Source: Pseudomonas sp. FP2335 (GTDB taxonomy: Bacteria > Pseudomonadota > Gammaproteobacteria > Pseudomonadales > Pseudomonadaceae). From it: a stretch of 64,000 bases of DNA. The stretch is taken from the NCBI RefSeq assembly GCF_030687535.1, contig NZ_CP117437.1, positions 4,857,501 through 4,921,500 on the forward strand, in the 5' to 3' direction. The notes beneath the pieces are model-generated. The model saw nothing but the letters and a program-made list of their open reading frames with translations, was not told where the DNA came from and made no database searches. The number at the start of each line of letters is the position of its first letter. The stretch's first letter is position 1. The translations under genes and the position numbers were made by a program. Shown piece by piece: positions 1 to 9,284 of the stretch.

Positions 1-1
1 G

Positions 2-2479
2 CTGCTGGAACTGGATCTCTACGCTCTCCACGACTCGATCCTGGAAGTGCCCAAGCCTGCCCTGCTGGGTGCGTTTGCCGCAGCGGTGGCCGGGTTCGTC
101 ATTCTGCTGGGCTACGAATTCTCCGGCGCACGCTATGCCGGGGTGAAGTTACCGGCCAAGACCCTGGCCCATGGCGGTTTCACCGCCTTTGCCATTGGCA
201 ACGCGATTGGCCTGTCGATGCTCTCCGGCGGCTCGGTGCGTTACCGCCTGTATGCTCGCCACGGTATTGGCGCTTCGGAAGTCGCCCGCATGACCGTGTT
301 CGCCAGCCTGGCGCTCGGTTGTGCCCTGCCCCCTCTCGCCGCCCTGGCCACCTTGAGCAACCTGCCCGCCGCGGCCACGGCACTGAATTTGTCGCAAGGT
401 TTGCTCGGCGGCGTCGCCGGTGCGGTGCTGTTGCTGTCGATCGCACTGTGCGTCGGCCTCTATCGCCGCCGCCTGCCGGAGCAACCGTTTGCCGACAACC
501 TGCTGGTCAAGATCGGCCGCCGCACCCTGCGCCTGCCCGGCGCGCGTCTGACCTTCCTGCAACTGGTCATCACCGCACTCGACGTCGCCGCTGCCGCCAC
601 CGTCCTTTATATGCTGCTGCCGGAAGCGCCACCGTTTGGTCCGTTCCTGCTGGTGTACCTGCTGGCCCTCGCCGCCGGTGTGCTCAGCCATGTGCCGGGG
701 GGTGTCGGGGTTTTCGAAGCCATCCTGCTCGCGGCCTTTGCCGATAAGCTCGGCGCCGCGCCGCTGGCCGCCGCTCTGCTGCTTTACCGCATGATCTACG
801 TGGTGCTGCCGCTGCTGATCGCCTGCGTATTCCTACTGGTCAACGAAGCCCAGCGCCTGTTCCAGACCCAGCAAAGCCTGCGGGTTGCCTCAGGCCTCGC
901 GGCACCGGTGTTGGCCGTGCTGGTTTTTTTGTCCGGCGTGGTCCTGCTGTTTTCCGGCGCCACGCCAGAAATCGACTCACGCCTGGAAAACATCGGTTTC
1001 CTGATTCCCCACCGCCTGATTGACGCCTCGCACTTTGGCGCCAGCCTGATCGGCGTGTTATGCCTGCTGTTGGCCCAGGGCCTGCGTCGACGCCTGTCGG
1101 CCGCCTGGATGCTGACCATGGTGCTGTTGCTGGCGGGCGCCCTGCTCTCGCTGCTCAAAGGCTTCGATTGGGAAGAAGCCAGCTTGATGACCATGACCGC
1201 GATCCTGCTGGCGATCTTCCGACGCTCGTTCTATCGCGCCAGCCGCCTCACCGAACTGCCGTTCTCGCCGCTGTACCTGGTGGCCAGCGTCTGTGTGCTC
1301 GGGGCGTCGATCTGGCTGCTGCTGTTCGCTTACCAGGACGTACCGTACAGCCATCAGCTGTGGTGGCAGTTCACCCTGGACGCCAACGCCCCCCGCGGCC
1401 TGCGCTCGCTGCTGGGCGCCGCCGTGTTGCTGGTGATCGTGTCCCTGACCTGGCTGCTGCGTACTGCGCGCCCGGTGATCCACCTGCCGACACCTGACGA
1501 ACTGGAGCGCGCCAGCAAGATCCTGATGGCCTCGTCCCAGCCCGACGGCGGCCTGGCGCTGACCGGCGACAAGGCGCTGCTGTTTCATCCCAATGATGAA
1601 GCTTTCCTCATGTACGCCCGTCGTGGCCGCAGCCTGGTAGCCTTGTACGATCCGATCGGCCCGACCCAACCTCGCGCCGAAATGATCTGGCAATTCCGTG
1701 ACCTATGCGACATCCACCACGCCCGCCCGGTGTTCTATCAGGTGCGTGCGGAAAACCTGCCGTACTACATGGACATCGGCCTGACCGCGATCAAACTGGG
1801 CGAAGAAGCCCGCGTCGACCTGAAACGCTTTGACCTGGAAGCCAAGGGCAAAGAGATGAAGGACCTGCGCTACACCTGGAACCGTGGTACCCGGGACGGC
1901 CTGTCCCTGGAGATCCATGAACCGGGCACCGCGCCGATGGATGAGCTCAAAGTCATTTCCGACGCCTGGCTGACCGGCAAGAACGTGCGCGAAAAGGGTT
2001 TTTCCCTGGGCCGTTTCAGCGACGACTACCTCAAGCACTTTCGCATTGCGATCATTCGCTTCGAAGGGCGCCCGGTGGCCTTCGCCAACCTGCTCGAGAC
2101 GTACAACCATGACCTGGCCAGCCTCGACCTGATGCGCGCCCACCCGGACGCACCCAAGCTGACCATGGAGTTCATGATGGTCGGCCTGATTCAACACTAT
2201 AAGAGTCATGGCTACGCCCGCTTCAGCCTCGGCATGGTGCCGTTGTCGGGCCTGCAGCCACGTCGCGGCGCACCGCTGACCCAGCGCCTGGGTTCGATGG
2301 TGTTCCGCCGTGGCGAGCAACTGTATAACTTCCAAGGTTTGCGCCGCTTCAAAGACAAGTTCCAGCCCGACTGGGAACCCCGTTACATGGCCGTGCCCGC
2401 AGGACTTGATCCGTTGGTGGCACTGGCCGATACCGCCGCCCTGATCGCGGGCGGCTTGACTGGATTGGTGAAACGCTGA
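2..2479 (+). CDS. mprF: Phosphatidylglycerol aminoacyltransferase MprF (5' end outside window)
   Basis: The frame is open to the left edge, so only the C-terminal ~825 codons are present; the GTG at 47 is internal. MprF proteins transfer an aminoacyl group (Lys or Ala) from aminoacyl-tRNA to phosphatidylglycerol in the inner membrane and flip the product, lowering surface negative charge. The visible protein has many hydrophobic segments (roughly nt 60-1480, flippase region). A soluble C-terminal domain of the LPG_synthase_C/DUF2156 type follows (roughly nt 1490-2420), including FSLGMVPLSGL and a RYMAVPAGL ending. The stop TGA overlaps by one base the ATG of the next gene, so the two are probably translationally coupled. 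In P. aeruginosa the orthologue makes alanyl-PG. Which amino acid is used here cannot be read from the sequence. Confidence 0.93.
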   Translation: MLELDLYALHDSILEVPKPALLGAFAAAVAGFVILLGYEFSGARYAGVKLPAKTLAHGGFTAFAIGNAIGLSMLSGGSVRYRLYARHGIGASEVARMTVFASLALGCALPPLAALATLSNLPAAATALNLSQGLLGGVAGAVLLLSIALCVGLYRRRLPEQPFADNLLVKIGRRTLRLPGARLTFLQLVITALDVAAAATVLYMLLPEAPPFGPFLLVYLLALAAGVLSHVPGGVGVFEAILLAAFADKLGAAPLAAALLLYRMIYVVLPLLIACVFLLVNEAQRLFQTQQSLRVASGLAAPVLAVLVFLSGVVLLFSGATPEIDSRLENIGFLIPHRLIDASHFGASLIGVLCLLLAQGLRRRLSAAWMLTMVLLLAGALLSLLKGFDWEEASLMTMTAILLAIFRRSFYRASRLTELPFSPLYLVASVCVLGASIWLLLFAYQDVPYSHQLWWQFTLDANAPRGLRSLLGAAVLLVIVSLTWLLRTARPVIHLPTPDELERASKILMASSQPDGGLALTGDKALLFHPNDEAFLMYARRGRSLVALYDPIGPTQPRAEMIWQFRDLCDIHHARPVFYQVRAENLPYYMDIGLTAIKLGEEARVDLKRFDLEAKGKEMKDLRYTWNRGTRDGLSLEIHEPGTAPMDELKVISDAWLTGKNVREKGFSLGRFSDDYLKHFRIAIIRFEGRPVAFANLLETYNHDLASLDLMRAHPDAPKLTMEFMMVGLIQHYKSHGYARFSLGMVPLSGLQPRRGAPLTQRLGSMVFRRGEQLYNFQGLRRFKDKFQPDWEPRYMAVPAGLDPLVALADTAALIAGGLTGLVKR

Positions 2480-3759
2480 TGATTCGACGTTCCTGGCGGT
2501 ATGTATTGGCCCTGGTAGTGCTGCTCGCCCTGGTCGCGGGCGCTGGCTTTTGGTACTGGAGCCGCCCTGCCCCGCAGCCGACCCTGGAGCAATTGCCCCA
2601 GGCCGACGGTTCGGTGATCACCCGCGTAACCCCGAACGGCACGCCAAAAGCTCGCGTAGCGGTGGCCGTGATGGCCGAAGAAACCCTGACCGACAGCCAA
2701 CTGATTGCCCTGAGCCAGGGTGGTAAAGCACAAATCGTCCAAGTGATCCTGCCAAAGGATGACTGCAAGTTGCAGGAACAAGCGCTGCAAGGCGCTCTGG
2801 CCCAGCTCAAAGGCCCGGCCACCCTGGTCAGCGGCATCGGCCCTGGCGCAGCCCTCGCCTGGCGCTGGCTGGCGACACAGAACGACGACAAGGCCAATGC
2901 CATCTCCGTCGGTTTCGCCCTGGTGCAGGAAGGCTGCAAGGACCCACTGCCGAAAACCTCGGCCCACGGCAACTGGCTGGTGGCCTGGAACGATAACCCT
3001 GACGATGAAAGCGCCAGTTTCGTACGCGACACACCGCGCGCCACCACCAGCATCAGCGACTACGACATTCATTACCCGCAAGTGCTGAACAACGAGCTGC
3101 GTAAGCAACTGGTGGGCTCGGACAACGGCGGCCTGGCGATCCCGGTGGTCGAAGTGCCCGCTGGCCAGGCCAAGGACACCGTGACCCTGTTCCTCTCCGG
3201 TGACGGCGGCTGGCGTGACCTGGACCGTGACGTGGCCGGTGAAATGGCCAAGATCGGCTACCCGGTGGTCGGCATCGACACGCTGCGCTACTACTGGCAG
3301 CACAAGACTCCGGAACAAAGCGCCAAGGACCTCACCGAGCTGATGCAGCACTACCGGCAGAAATGGGGCACCAAGCGCTTCGTGCTGACCGGTTACTCGT
3401 TCGGTGCCGACGTGCTGCCAGCGATCTACAACCGCATGCCGGAAAACGAACAGCAACGGGTAGATGCGATCATCCTGCTGGCATTCGCCCGTACCGGCAG
3501 CTTTGAAATCGAAGTGGAAGGCTGGCTGGGCAACGCCGGCAAGGAAGCCGCGACCGGCCCGGAAATGGCCAAGCTGCCGCCAGAGAAGGTGGTGTGCATC
3601 TACGGTGCGGAAGAAGTCGACGAGAGTGGCTGCACCGACAAAACCGCTGTAGGCGAAGCCTTGAAGCTACCCGGTGGGCATCACTTTGATGAGAACTACC
3701 CGGCGCTGGCCAAGCGCTTGGTGGACATCATCGTCAAGCACCAGGCCAAGGCCGAGTAA
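2479..3759 (+). CDS. AcvB/VirJ-family periplasmic hydrolase (probable aminoacyl-PG hydrolase)
   Basis: A 426-residue protein with an N-terminal hydrophobic signal or anchor (about residues 8-28), then a periplasmic region ending in an alpha/beta-hydrolase of the VirJ type. The nucleophile elbow GYSFG places Ser at about residue 307. A GDGGW motif lies near residue 240, and a plausible acid and His (GGHHFDE) lie near the C terminus. Its ATG overlaps the mprF stop (ATGA-like junction). In P. aeruginosa the gene paired with mprF (PA0919) was described as a hydrolase of alanyl-phosphatidylglycerol, and Agrobacterium AcvB hydrolyses lysyl-PG. The same role, removing the amino acid added by MprF, is inferred here from family and context. 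Databases often label it only 'virulence factor family protein'. Confidence 0.85.
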   Translation: MIRRSWRYVLALVVLLALVAGAGFWYWSRPAPQPTLEQLPQADGSVITRVTPNGTPKARVAVAVMAEETLTDSQLIALSQGGKAQIVQVILPKDDCKLQEQALQGALAQLKGPATLVSGIGPGAALAWRWLATQNDDKANAISVGFALVQEGCKDPLPKTSAHGNWLVAWNDNPDDESASFVRDTPRATTSISDYDIHYPQVLNNELRKQLVGSDNGGLAIPVVEVPAGQAKDTVTLFLSGDGGWRDLDRDVAGEMAKIGYPVVGIDTLRYYWQHKTPEQSAKDLTELMQHYRQKWGTKRFVLTGYSFGADVLPAIYNRMPENEQQRVDAIILLAFARTGSFEIEVEGWLGNAGKEAATGPEMAKLPPEKVVCIYGAEEVDESGCTDKTAVGEALKLPGGHHFDENYPALAKRLVDIIVKHQAKAE

Positions 3760-3783
3760 TCCTGCGCCATACGCAAAACCCAA

Positions 3784-3872
3784 TGTGGGAGCGGGCTTGC
3801 TCGCGAAAGCGGTAGATCAGTCACAGCAACTTTGACTGACACTCCGTATTCGCGAGCAAGCCCGCTCCCACA
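3784..3872. repeat. REP doublet (inverted REP pair)
   Basis: Two inverted copies of a TGTGGGAGCGGGCTTGCTCGCGAA-type element (one at each end, complementary) enclose a short spacer, in the gap between the convergent AcvB-like gene and recJ. The pair can fold into a long hairpin. This is the standard Pseudomonas REP/REPIN form, mobilised in trans by RAYT transposases. No RAYT gene is in the window. Confidence 0.9.
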
Positions 3873-3896
3873 TTTGTTTCGTGGTGTGATTAAGGT

Positions 3897-5606
3897 CTAG
3901 CGTGGCTCGATGTGCGCAATCATCAGTTGCACCGTTTCATTGCCCCGAAACTCATTCACATCCAGCTTGTAGGCCAGCTCCACCCACTTCACCGTCGGGT
4001 TCGGCCACACCTCACGGTCCACCCCAAACGCAATGCCATCGAGCTTCACCGACCCGCATTCGCTCTTGAGCACCACCTTCAGGTGCCGCTCCCCTACCAC
4101 GCGCTGTTCCACCAACTGAAACACCCCGTGAAACAACGGCTCGGGAAAGTGCTGCCCCCACGGGCCGGCGTGGCGCAAGGCGCGGGCCAGTTCCAGGTGA
4201 AACTCTTCGACCGCCAGGGTGCCATCGGACAGCAGGCGCCCGGTGAGGTCTTCTTCGCGCAGTTGCCGACGCACTTCAGCATCAAAGGCTTCGGCAAACA
4301 GTGGGAAATTTTCTTCGGGCAATGTCAGCCCCGCCGCCATGGCGTGGCCGCCGTATTTAGCGATCAGGTTGGGATGCTGGCTCGCGACCACCGCCAGCGC
4401 GTCGCGGATGTGAAAGCCTGGTACAGAGCGCCCTGAGCCCTTGAGCAAGCCATCACCGGCATCGGCGAAGGCGATGGTCGGGCGGAAGTAGCGCTCCTTC
4501 ATGCGCGACGCCAGGATGCCAATCACGCCCTGGTGCCATTCCGGGTCGAACAGGCACAAACCGTACGGCATCGACTCCACCGGCAAGTCCTTGAGCTGGG
4601 CCAGGGCCTCGCGCTGCATGCCTTGTTCGATGGATTTGCGGTCCTGGTTCATGCCATCCAGTTGCGCCGCCATTTCCCGCGCGGCGGCGAAGTCGGTGGT
4701 AAGCAGGCACTCGATGCCCAGGCTCATGTCATCCAGGCGTCCGGCTGCGTTGAGGCGTGGCCCGAGGATAAAGCCCAGGTCGGTGGAGGTGATGCGCGCC
4801 GCGTCGCGCTTGGCCACTTCGAGGATCGCCTTGATCCCTGGCCGCGCACGCCCGGCGCGGATACGCTCCAGGCCCTGGTGCACCAGGATACGGTTGTTGG
4901 CGTCCAACGGCACCACGTCGGCCACGCTGCCCAGGGCCACCAGGTCGAGCAACTCGCCGATGTTCGGTTGGGGTTTGTTCTCGTACCAGCCCAGGCTGCG
5001 CAAACGCGCACGCAGGGCCATCAGCACGTAAAAGATCACCCCCACGCCGGCCAGGGCCTTGCTGGGGAACTCGCAACCTGGCTGGTTCGGGTTGACGATG
5101 GCATCCGCCGCCGGCAGCTCATCGCCCGGCAAGTGGTGGTCGGTGACCAACACTTGCAGCCCCGCCGCTTTCGCCGCCGCCACGCCTTCGACACTGGAAA
5201 TGCCGTTGTCCACAGTGATCAGCAACTGCGGCTCGCGCTGCAAGGCCACGGCGACGATTTCCGGGGTCAGGCCGTAGCCGTATTCGAAGCGGTTGGGCAC
5301 CAGGTAATCGACATGGGCCGCACCCAGCAAACGCAGGCCTAGGGTGCCCACGGTGCTGGCAGTGGCGCCATCGGCGTCGAAGTCGCCGACGATCAGGATG
5401 CGCTGGCGCTGTTCCAGGGCCGTCACCAGCAAATCCACCGCCGCGTCGATGCCCTTGAGCTGCTGATAGGGAATCAACCGCGCCAGGCTTTTATCCAGCT
5501 CGGCTTCGGACTGTACCCCGCGTGCGGCGTAGAGGCGGGTCAACAGCGGTGGCAGATCACCGAGAAACGGCAGGACGGCGGGAAACGGGCGGGGATCGAT
5601 ACGCAT
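3897..5606 (-). CDS. recJ: Single-stranded-DNA-specific 5'-3' exonuclease RecJ
   Basis: 569 residues from the ATG at 5606; the frame stays open upstream but family alignment begins at MRIDPRPF. RecJ degrades ssDNA 5' to 3' in RecF-pathway recombination and mismatch repair. DHH-superfamily motifs are visible in order: IVGDFDADG, ITVDNGISS, VTDHHLPGD, a GSVADVVPLD motif, LGPRLNAAGR, and the DHHA1 motif GGHAMAAG, followed by the C-terminal OB-like RecJ domain. Length matches other pseudomonad RecJ proteins. It lies downstream of yaeQ on the same strand, about 90 bp away. Confidence 0.96.
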   Translation of the reverse strand: MRIDPRPFPAVLPFLGDLPPLLTRLYAARGVQSEAELDKSLARLIPYQQLKGIDAAVDLLVTALEQRQRILIVGDFDADGATASTVGTLGLRLLGAAHVDYLVPNRFEYGYGLTPEIVAVALQREPQLLITVDNGISSVEGVAAAKAAGLQVLVTDHHLPGDELPAADAIVNPNQPGCEFPSKALAGVGVIFYVLMALRARLRSLGWYENKPQPNIGELLDLVALGSVADVVPLDANNRILVHQGLERIRAGRARPGIKAILEVAKRDAARITSTDLGFILGPRLNAAGRLDDMSLGIECLLTTDFAAAREMAAQLDGMNQDRKSIEQGMQREALAQLKDLPVESMPYGLCLFDPEWHQGVIGILASRMKERYFRPTIAFADAGDGLLKGSGRSVPGFHIRDALAVVASQHPNLIAKYGGHAMAAGLTLPEENFPLFAEAFDAEVRRQLREEDLTGRLLSDGTLAVEEFHLELARALRHAGPWGQHFPEPLFHGVFQLVEQRVVGERHLKVVLKSECGSVKLDGIAFGVDREVWPNPTVKWVELAYKLDVNEFRGNETVQLMIAHIEPR

Positions 5607-5698
5607 GGGGTGAGGAAGGCTTCTCTTCGATACAACGGTTAAACAGGAATAGTGAAAACGGCACAGGCCCTTTGTGGGAGCTGCCTGCTGCTGCAGGT

Positions 5699-6241
5699 TC
5701 AGCCGCGTTCGCCGACCAGCCATTGCAGCTGCACTTCGTGCTGGCCACGGTCGTCAGTCACGAACATGGTGCCTTCGCTGATCATCACGTCCCACTTGAT
5801 AACGCGCGGCATGTCCTTGGCCAGGATCTCCAGGACGTCCTGCGGCACAGCTGCGATGTGCACGTTCTTCAGGTTGTTCGCCACCGGCACCACCTTGCCT
5901 TCCCACACACGCAGGCTGCCATAGGCCAGCAGGCTGGTGCGCTCGGTGCGGCGCGAGCACCAGGTCAGGCGGTCGGCATCGGGCTGGCCAACTTCGATCC
6001 AATGCAAAACCCGGTCATCCAGGCTTTTTTCCCACAGGGCTGGTTCGTCTACATCTGACAGACCACGACCGAACGACAACTGTTCGTTGTACCAGAGGGC
6101 GTAGGCCAGCAGGCGCACGGTCATGCGCTCTTCGGTTTCCGAAGGATGCCGGGCGATGGTCTGTTTGACGCTCTCGTACACCGAACGATCGAGGTCGGTG
6201 AGATTGAGTTCGAATTTGTAGGTCGTGGACGGCTGGGCCAT
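5699..6241 (-). CDS. yaeQ: YaeQ family protein
   Basis: 180 residues, the normal length for YaeQ. The family has a PD-(D/E)xK nuclease-like fold with unknown biochemical activity; E. coli YaeQ was noted as suppressing rfaH loss. Conserved family segments include the N-terminal YKFELNLTDLDR, EERMTVRLLAYALW and the WIEVGQPD region. The start ATG at 6241 follows a purine-rich stretch. The gene is upstream of recJ and divergent from the CaiB-type gene across a ~150-bp gap. Confidence 0.9.
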   Translation of the reverse strand: MAQPSTTYKFELNLTDLDRSVYESVKQTIARHPSETEERMTVRLLAYALWYNEQLSFGRGLSDVDEPALWEKSLDDRVLHWIEVGQPDADRLTWCSRRTERTSLLAYGSLRVWEGKVVPVANNLKNVHIAAVPQDVLEILAKDMPRVIKWDVMISEGTMFVTDDRGQHEVQLQWLVGERG

Positions 6242-6389
6242 GAACGGACTTCTAGAGACAGGGAAAGGCGGCCAGTCTAACCGATGGCGAGGCCATTCAA
6301 CGAATACTGCGCTGCATCATCCTTATCCCTGGGCCGCTCGCCTATGTTAAAAGGCATCACACCACCGTCTCATGTTTGCAAGGATCCTC

Positions 6390-7589
6390 ATGTCGTTTAC
6401 CGCCAAACCACTTGCCGGGCTGAAAGTCATCGAACTGGGCACCCTGATCGCTGGCCCGTTTGCGTCACGGATCTGTGCCGAGTTCGGTGCCGAGGTGATC
6501 AAGGTCGAATCCCCGGACGGCGGCGACCCGTTGCGCAAATGGCGCAAGTTGTATGAAGGCACTTCGCTGTGGTGGTTCGTGCAGGCGCGCAACAAGCAGT
6601 CGTTGACGCTGAACCTCAAGCACCCACAGGGTTTGGCGATCCTTAAACAGTTGCTGGCCGACGCCGACATCCTTATCGAAAACTTCCGCCCCGGCGTGCT
6701 GGAGAAGCTCGGCCTGAGCTGGGAAACCTTGCATGCACTGAACCCCAAGCTGGTGATGGTGCGCCTGTCGGGGTTTGGCCAGACCGGCCCCATGAAAGAC
6801 CAGCCGGGTTTTGGCGCGGTGGGCGAATCCATGGGCGGCCTGCGCTACATCACCGGCTTCGAGGACCGCCCGCCGGTGCGTACGGGGATTTCCATCGGCG
6901 ACTCGATTGCCGCGCTGTGGGCGGTGATCGGCGCGTTGATGGCGCTGCGTCATCGCGAGGTGAATGGCGGGCTGGGCCAGGTGGTAGACGTGGCGCTGTA
7001 TGAGGCCATCTTCGCCATGATGGAAAGCATGATCCCCGAGTTCGATGTCTTCGGATTTATCCGCGAGCGCACCGGCAACATCATGCCGGGCATTACACCG
7101 TCGTCGATCCATACCAGCGCCGATGGCAAGCACGTACAGATCGGCGCCAACGGTGATGCGATCTTCAAGCGGTTCATGCTGGCCATTGGTCGCGAAGACC
7201 TGGCCAATGATCCGCAACTGGCCAGCAATGACGGGCGCGACAGCCGCCGAGACGAGCTGTATGGCGTGATTGATCGCTGGGTCAATTCGCTTGCGCTGGA
7301 TCAGGTGGTCGAAGCATTGAACAACGCCGAGGTGCCCGCCAGCCGCATCTACAGCGCCGAAGACATGCTGGGCGACCCGCAATATCTCGCCAGGGAAATG
7401 TTCCTCCAGGCCAAACTGCCCGGCGGCAAGGACTTCAAGATGCCAGGCATCGTGCCAAAACTGTCGGACACCCCAGGCAGTTGCGAATGGGTCGGGCCGC
7501 AACTGGGTGAACACAACAGCGTGGTACTCGCTGAACTGGGCTACGACGCTGCCGCCATTGTGCGTTTGCGTGAGGAAGGCGCGATCTGA
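6390..7589 (+). CDS. CaiB/BaiF (family III) CoA-transferase
   Basis: About 399 residues from the ATG at 6390, preceded by AAGGA five bases upstream; an in-frame ATG at 6372 has no ribosome site. Family III CoA-transferases move CoA between carboxylic acids through aspartyl-CoA intermediates. Typical features are the N-terminal GLKVIELGTLIAGP, FGAEVIKVE, NFRPGVLEKLG and RLSGFGQTGP segments, and the central GQVVDVALYEA motif, whose Asp is the expected catalytic residue. The substrate cannot be assigned from sequence. The stop overlaps the ATG of the next gene by one base. Confidence 0.9.
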   Translation: MSFTAKPLAGLKVIELGTLIAGPFASRICAEFGAEVIKVESPDGGDPLRKWRKLYEGTSLWWFVQARNKQSLTLNLKHPQGLAILKQLLADADILIENFRPGVLEKLGLSWETLHALNPKLVMVRLSGFGQTGPMKDQPGFGAVGESMGGLRYITGFEDRPPVRTGISIGDSIAALWAVIGALMALRHREVNGGLGQVVDVALYEAIFAMMESMIPEFDVFGFIRERTGNIMPGITPSSIHTSADGKHVQIGANGDAIFKRFMLAIGREDLANDPQLASNDGRDSRRDELYGVIDRWVNSLALDQVVEALNNAEVPASRIYSAEDMLGDPQYLAREMFLQAKLPGGKDFKMPGIVPKLSDTPGSCEWVGPQLGEHNSVVLAELGYDAAAIVRLREEGAI

Positions 7590-8473
7590 TGGCTCACCGG
7601 TGCAGATGCTGGTTCATCCAGTGGTGCCTCGCTTGCGCAATACTGGGTGGGCTGCCTGCAACGGCGCATGCCGAAGACACCTTGATCTGGCTGCTGCGCG
7701 ACTTGCCGCCACTGACCATTTTCGAGGGGCCGGGCAAAGGCCAGGGCGCGCTGGACCAATTGTTGCCGATACTCATCGAACACTTGCCGGAGTACCGGCA
7801 TCAGGTGCAGCACGTCAATCGCGCGCGTGGCATGCAGATGCTGCGCGAACCTACGTTCACCTGCGACCCGTCATTGCTGTGGACGCCAGAACGCGCCAAG
7901 TACATCGTGTTTTCCAGCCAGGCATTTGTGGTTGCCAGCAATGGCATCGCGATCCGGCACAGCCAGTTGGACGCGATGAAACCCTACATCATCGAGGGCC
8001 AGTTTGACCTGCAGGCCTTCCTCGATGCCCACAAGACACGGGTGGGCGCGATCGCGGAGCGCAGCTACGGGCCGGTCATCGATGAGCAGCTCAAGCACGC
8101 CGATCCCCACACGCTCGCCCTTCACTACGGCAACGATGCCTTGGGCAGCCTGTTGCAAATGCAGCGCCTGGGACGCCTGGAGGCGGTACTGGGTTACTGG
8201 CCGGAGATCCGCTACCACGCCCAGCAACAGGGCATTGCCACCAACGACCTGAGCTTCTATCCCATCAAGGGCACGGCACCTTACCAACACACGCACATTG
8301 CTTGCTCGGATACACCCCTGGGTCGCCAGGCCATAGCGCGAATCAATCAAGTGCTGCGTGAGATTCCATTGGAGCAGGTGCAGCAATCGTATGCGTCGTG
8401 GCTGGACCCGGTCTTGCGCGAACGTTACCTGCGTGACAACCCGAGCTTTTTCCAGGACTTCCCGGAGCAGTGA
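7589..8473 (+). CDS. Periplasmic substrate-binding-like protein (TIGR02285-type)
   Basis: 294 residues with an N-terminal signal peptide ending near ATAHAED (cleavage about residue 29). The mature part resembles the TIGR02285 family, a relative of type-3 extracellular solute-binding domains: a WLLRDLPPLTIF strand near the N terminus, FTCDPSLLWTPER, and a C-terminal segment that looks like the closing lobe. Its ATG overlaps the stop of the CoA-transferase gene (TGATG), implying co-transcription. No permease or sensor partner is adjacent, so the ligand and role are unknown. Confidence 0.72.
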   Translation: MAHRCRCWFIQWCLACAILGGLPATAHAEDTLIWLLRDLPPLTIFEGPGKGQGALDQLLPILIEHLPEYRHQVQHVNRARGMQMLREPTFTCDPSLLWTPERAKYIVFSSQAFVVASNGIAIRHSQLDAMKPYIIEGQFDLQAFLDAHKTRVGAIAERSYGPVIDEQLKHADPHTLALHYGNDALGSLLQMQRLGRLEAVLGYWPEIRYHAQQQGIATNDLSFYPIKGTAPYQHTHIACSDTPLGRQAIARINQVLREIPLEQVQQSYASWLDPVLRERYLRDNPSFFQDFPEQ

Positions 8474-8485
8474 CAAATCCCGGGC

Positions 8486-8524
8486 AAAAAGAAACCCCGA
8501 AGAGTGGGGAGACACTTCGGGGTT
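8486..8524 (-). terminator. Rho-independent terminator for the DUF3509 gene
   Basis: A perfect 10-bp stem (8493-8502 pairs with 8515-8524, AACCCCGAAG arm) has a 12-base loop. Read on the minus strand it is followed by a T-rich tract (TTCTTTTT), so it ends transcription from the minus-strand gene at 8644-8928. The plus side lacks a T run, though the stem could also slow transcription from the 7589-8473 gene. Confidence 0.75.
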
Positions 8525-8643
8525 AAACGTGGCCTACAAAGACCAGTACAGCAAGGCACAAACACCGGAGCACAATGTTTGCTCTTGCTGTTACGAAATC
8601 TGACCGGCCATGCCGTAGGAAGTTTCCATGATTAAACAATTCT

Positions 8644-8928
8644 TCATGCAACGGCGGCGCTGCGGGTCTGGGCTGCGTTGCGCAAGGCTGCAATGACCGA
8701 GGGCTCCAGGCGCCCTTCGGCAATCTTGATGTCGCGCAGCAGGCAATCCACCACATCCACCAGCACACGCTTGTCCATCAATTGGGCGCGGTCGACTTCA
8801 CGCTCGACCACGATGGCGCCAGCAGGGTTCTTCACGGTTACCAGGCACTCGGCCTGCACACCAGAGGTGGTCAGCGTAACCTGATAAGGGCTCAGTGCTT
8901 CTTCGAGCAATAGGCTGATACTTTCCAT
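8644..8928 (-). CDS. DUF3509 domain-containing small protein
   Basis: 94 residues from the ATG at 8928 (an in-frame GTG at 8940 would add four). The sequence resembles DUF3509, a family of ~90-residue proteins of unknown function seen mainly in Pseudomonas: MESISLLLEEALSPY at the start, a central VVEREVDRAQL and a VDVVDCLLRDI helix. There is no signal peptide or membrane segment, so it is probably cytosolic. It stands alone on the minus strand with its own terminator downstream. Confidence 0.75.
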   Translation of the reverse strand: MESISLLLEEALSPYQVTLTTSGVQAECLVTVKNPAGAIVVEREVDRAQLMDKRVLVDVVDCLLRDIKIAEGRLEPSVIAALRNAAQTRSAAVA

Positions 8929-8940
8929 CTCGATCACCAC

Positions 8941-9237
8941 TCAATAGTTCGGGAACAATCGTTTCAACGGGAGCTGCATCTATCCTAAGTGACTGTTTGT
9001 GACGTAGGAAAGTTCGCTTTATCGTCTTTATGGGGGCGTCAGGGGTGACGGATTCCAGCATGCGCTTGAAACATGACAGGCAAAAAACGGCGCACATAAA
9101 TGCTTACGCAACAGGCTTTTATGCCGCTGTCGGCACCGTAAAAGTGGTCGCGCAGAAGCTATTCTCATAGCGCTCGGCCGGGCCTGCCAAAAACAAAAAA
9201 CGTCGCTAACCCATGGGTATGGCTTGCCCCAATAAAA
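8941..9237. other. Intergenic gap between the DUF3509 gene and the thrC terminator
   Basis: About 300 bases without a convincing gene. It should hold the promoter of the minus-strand DUF3509 gene, but I could not pick a clear -35/-10 pair. No tRNA fold or operator palindrome was seen. Confidence 0.5.
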
Positions 9238-9260
9238 AAGCCCGTCACGAAGACGGGCTT
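9238..9260 (-). terminator. Terminator of the hom-thrC operon
   Basis: A nine-base stem (AAGCCCGTC at 9238-9246 pairs with GACGGGCTT at 9252-9260) has a five-base loop. Read on the minus strand it is followed by a TTTTTTATT tract. It lies 25 bases beyond the thrC stop. Confidence 0.9.
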
Positions 9261-9284
9261 GAGCAACCTCGCAAAGCCATTGAA

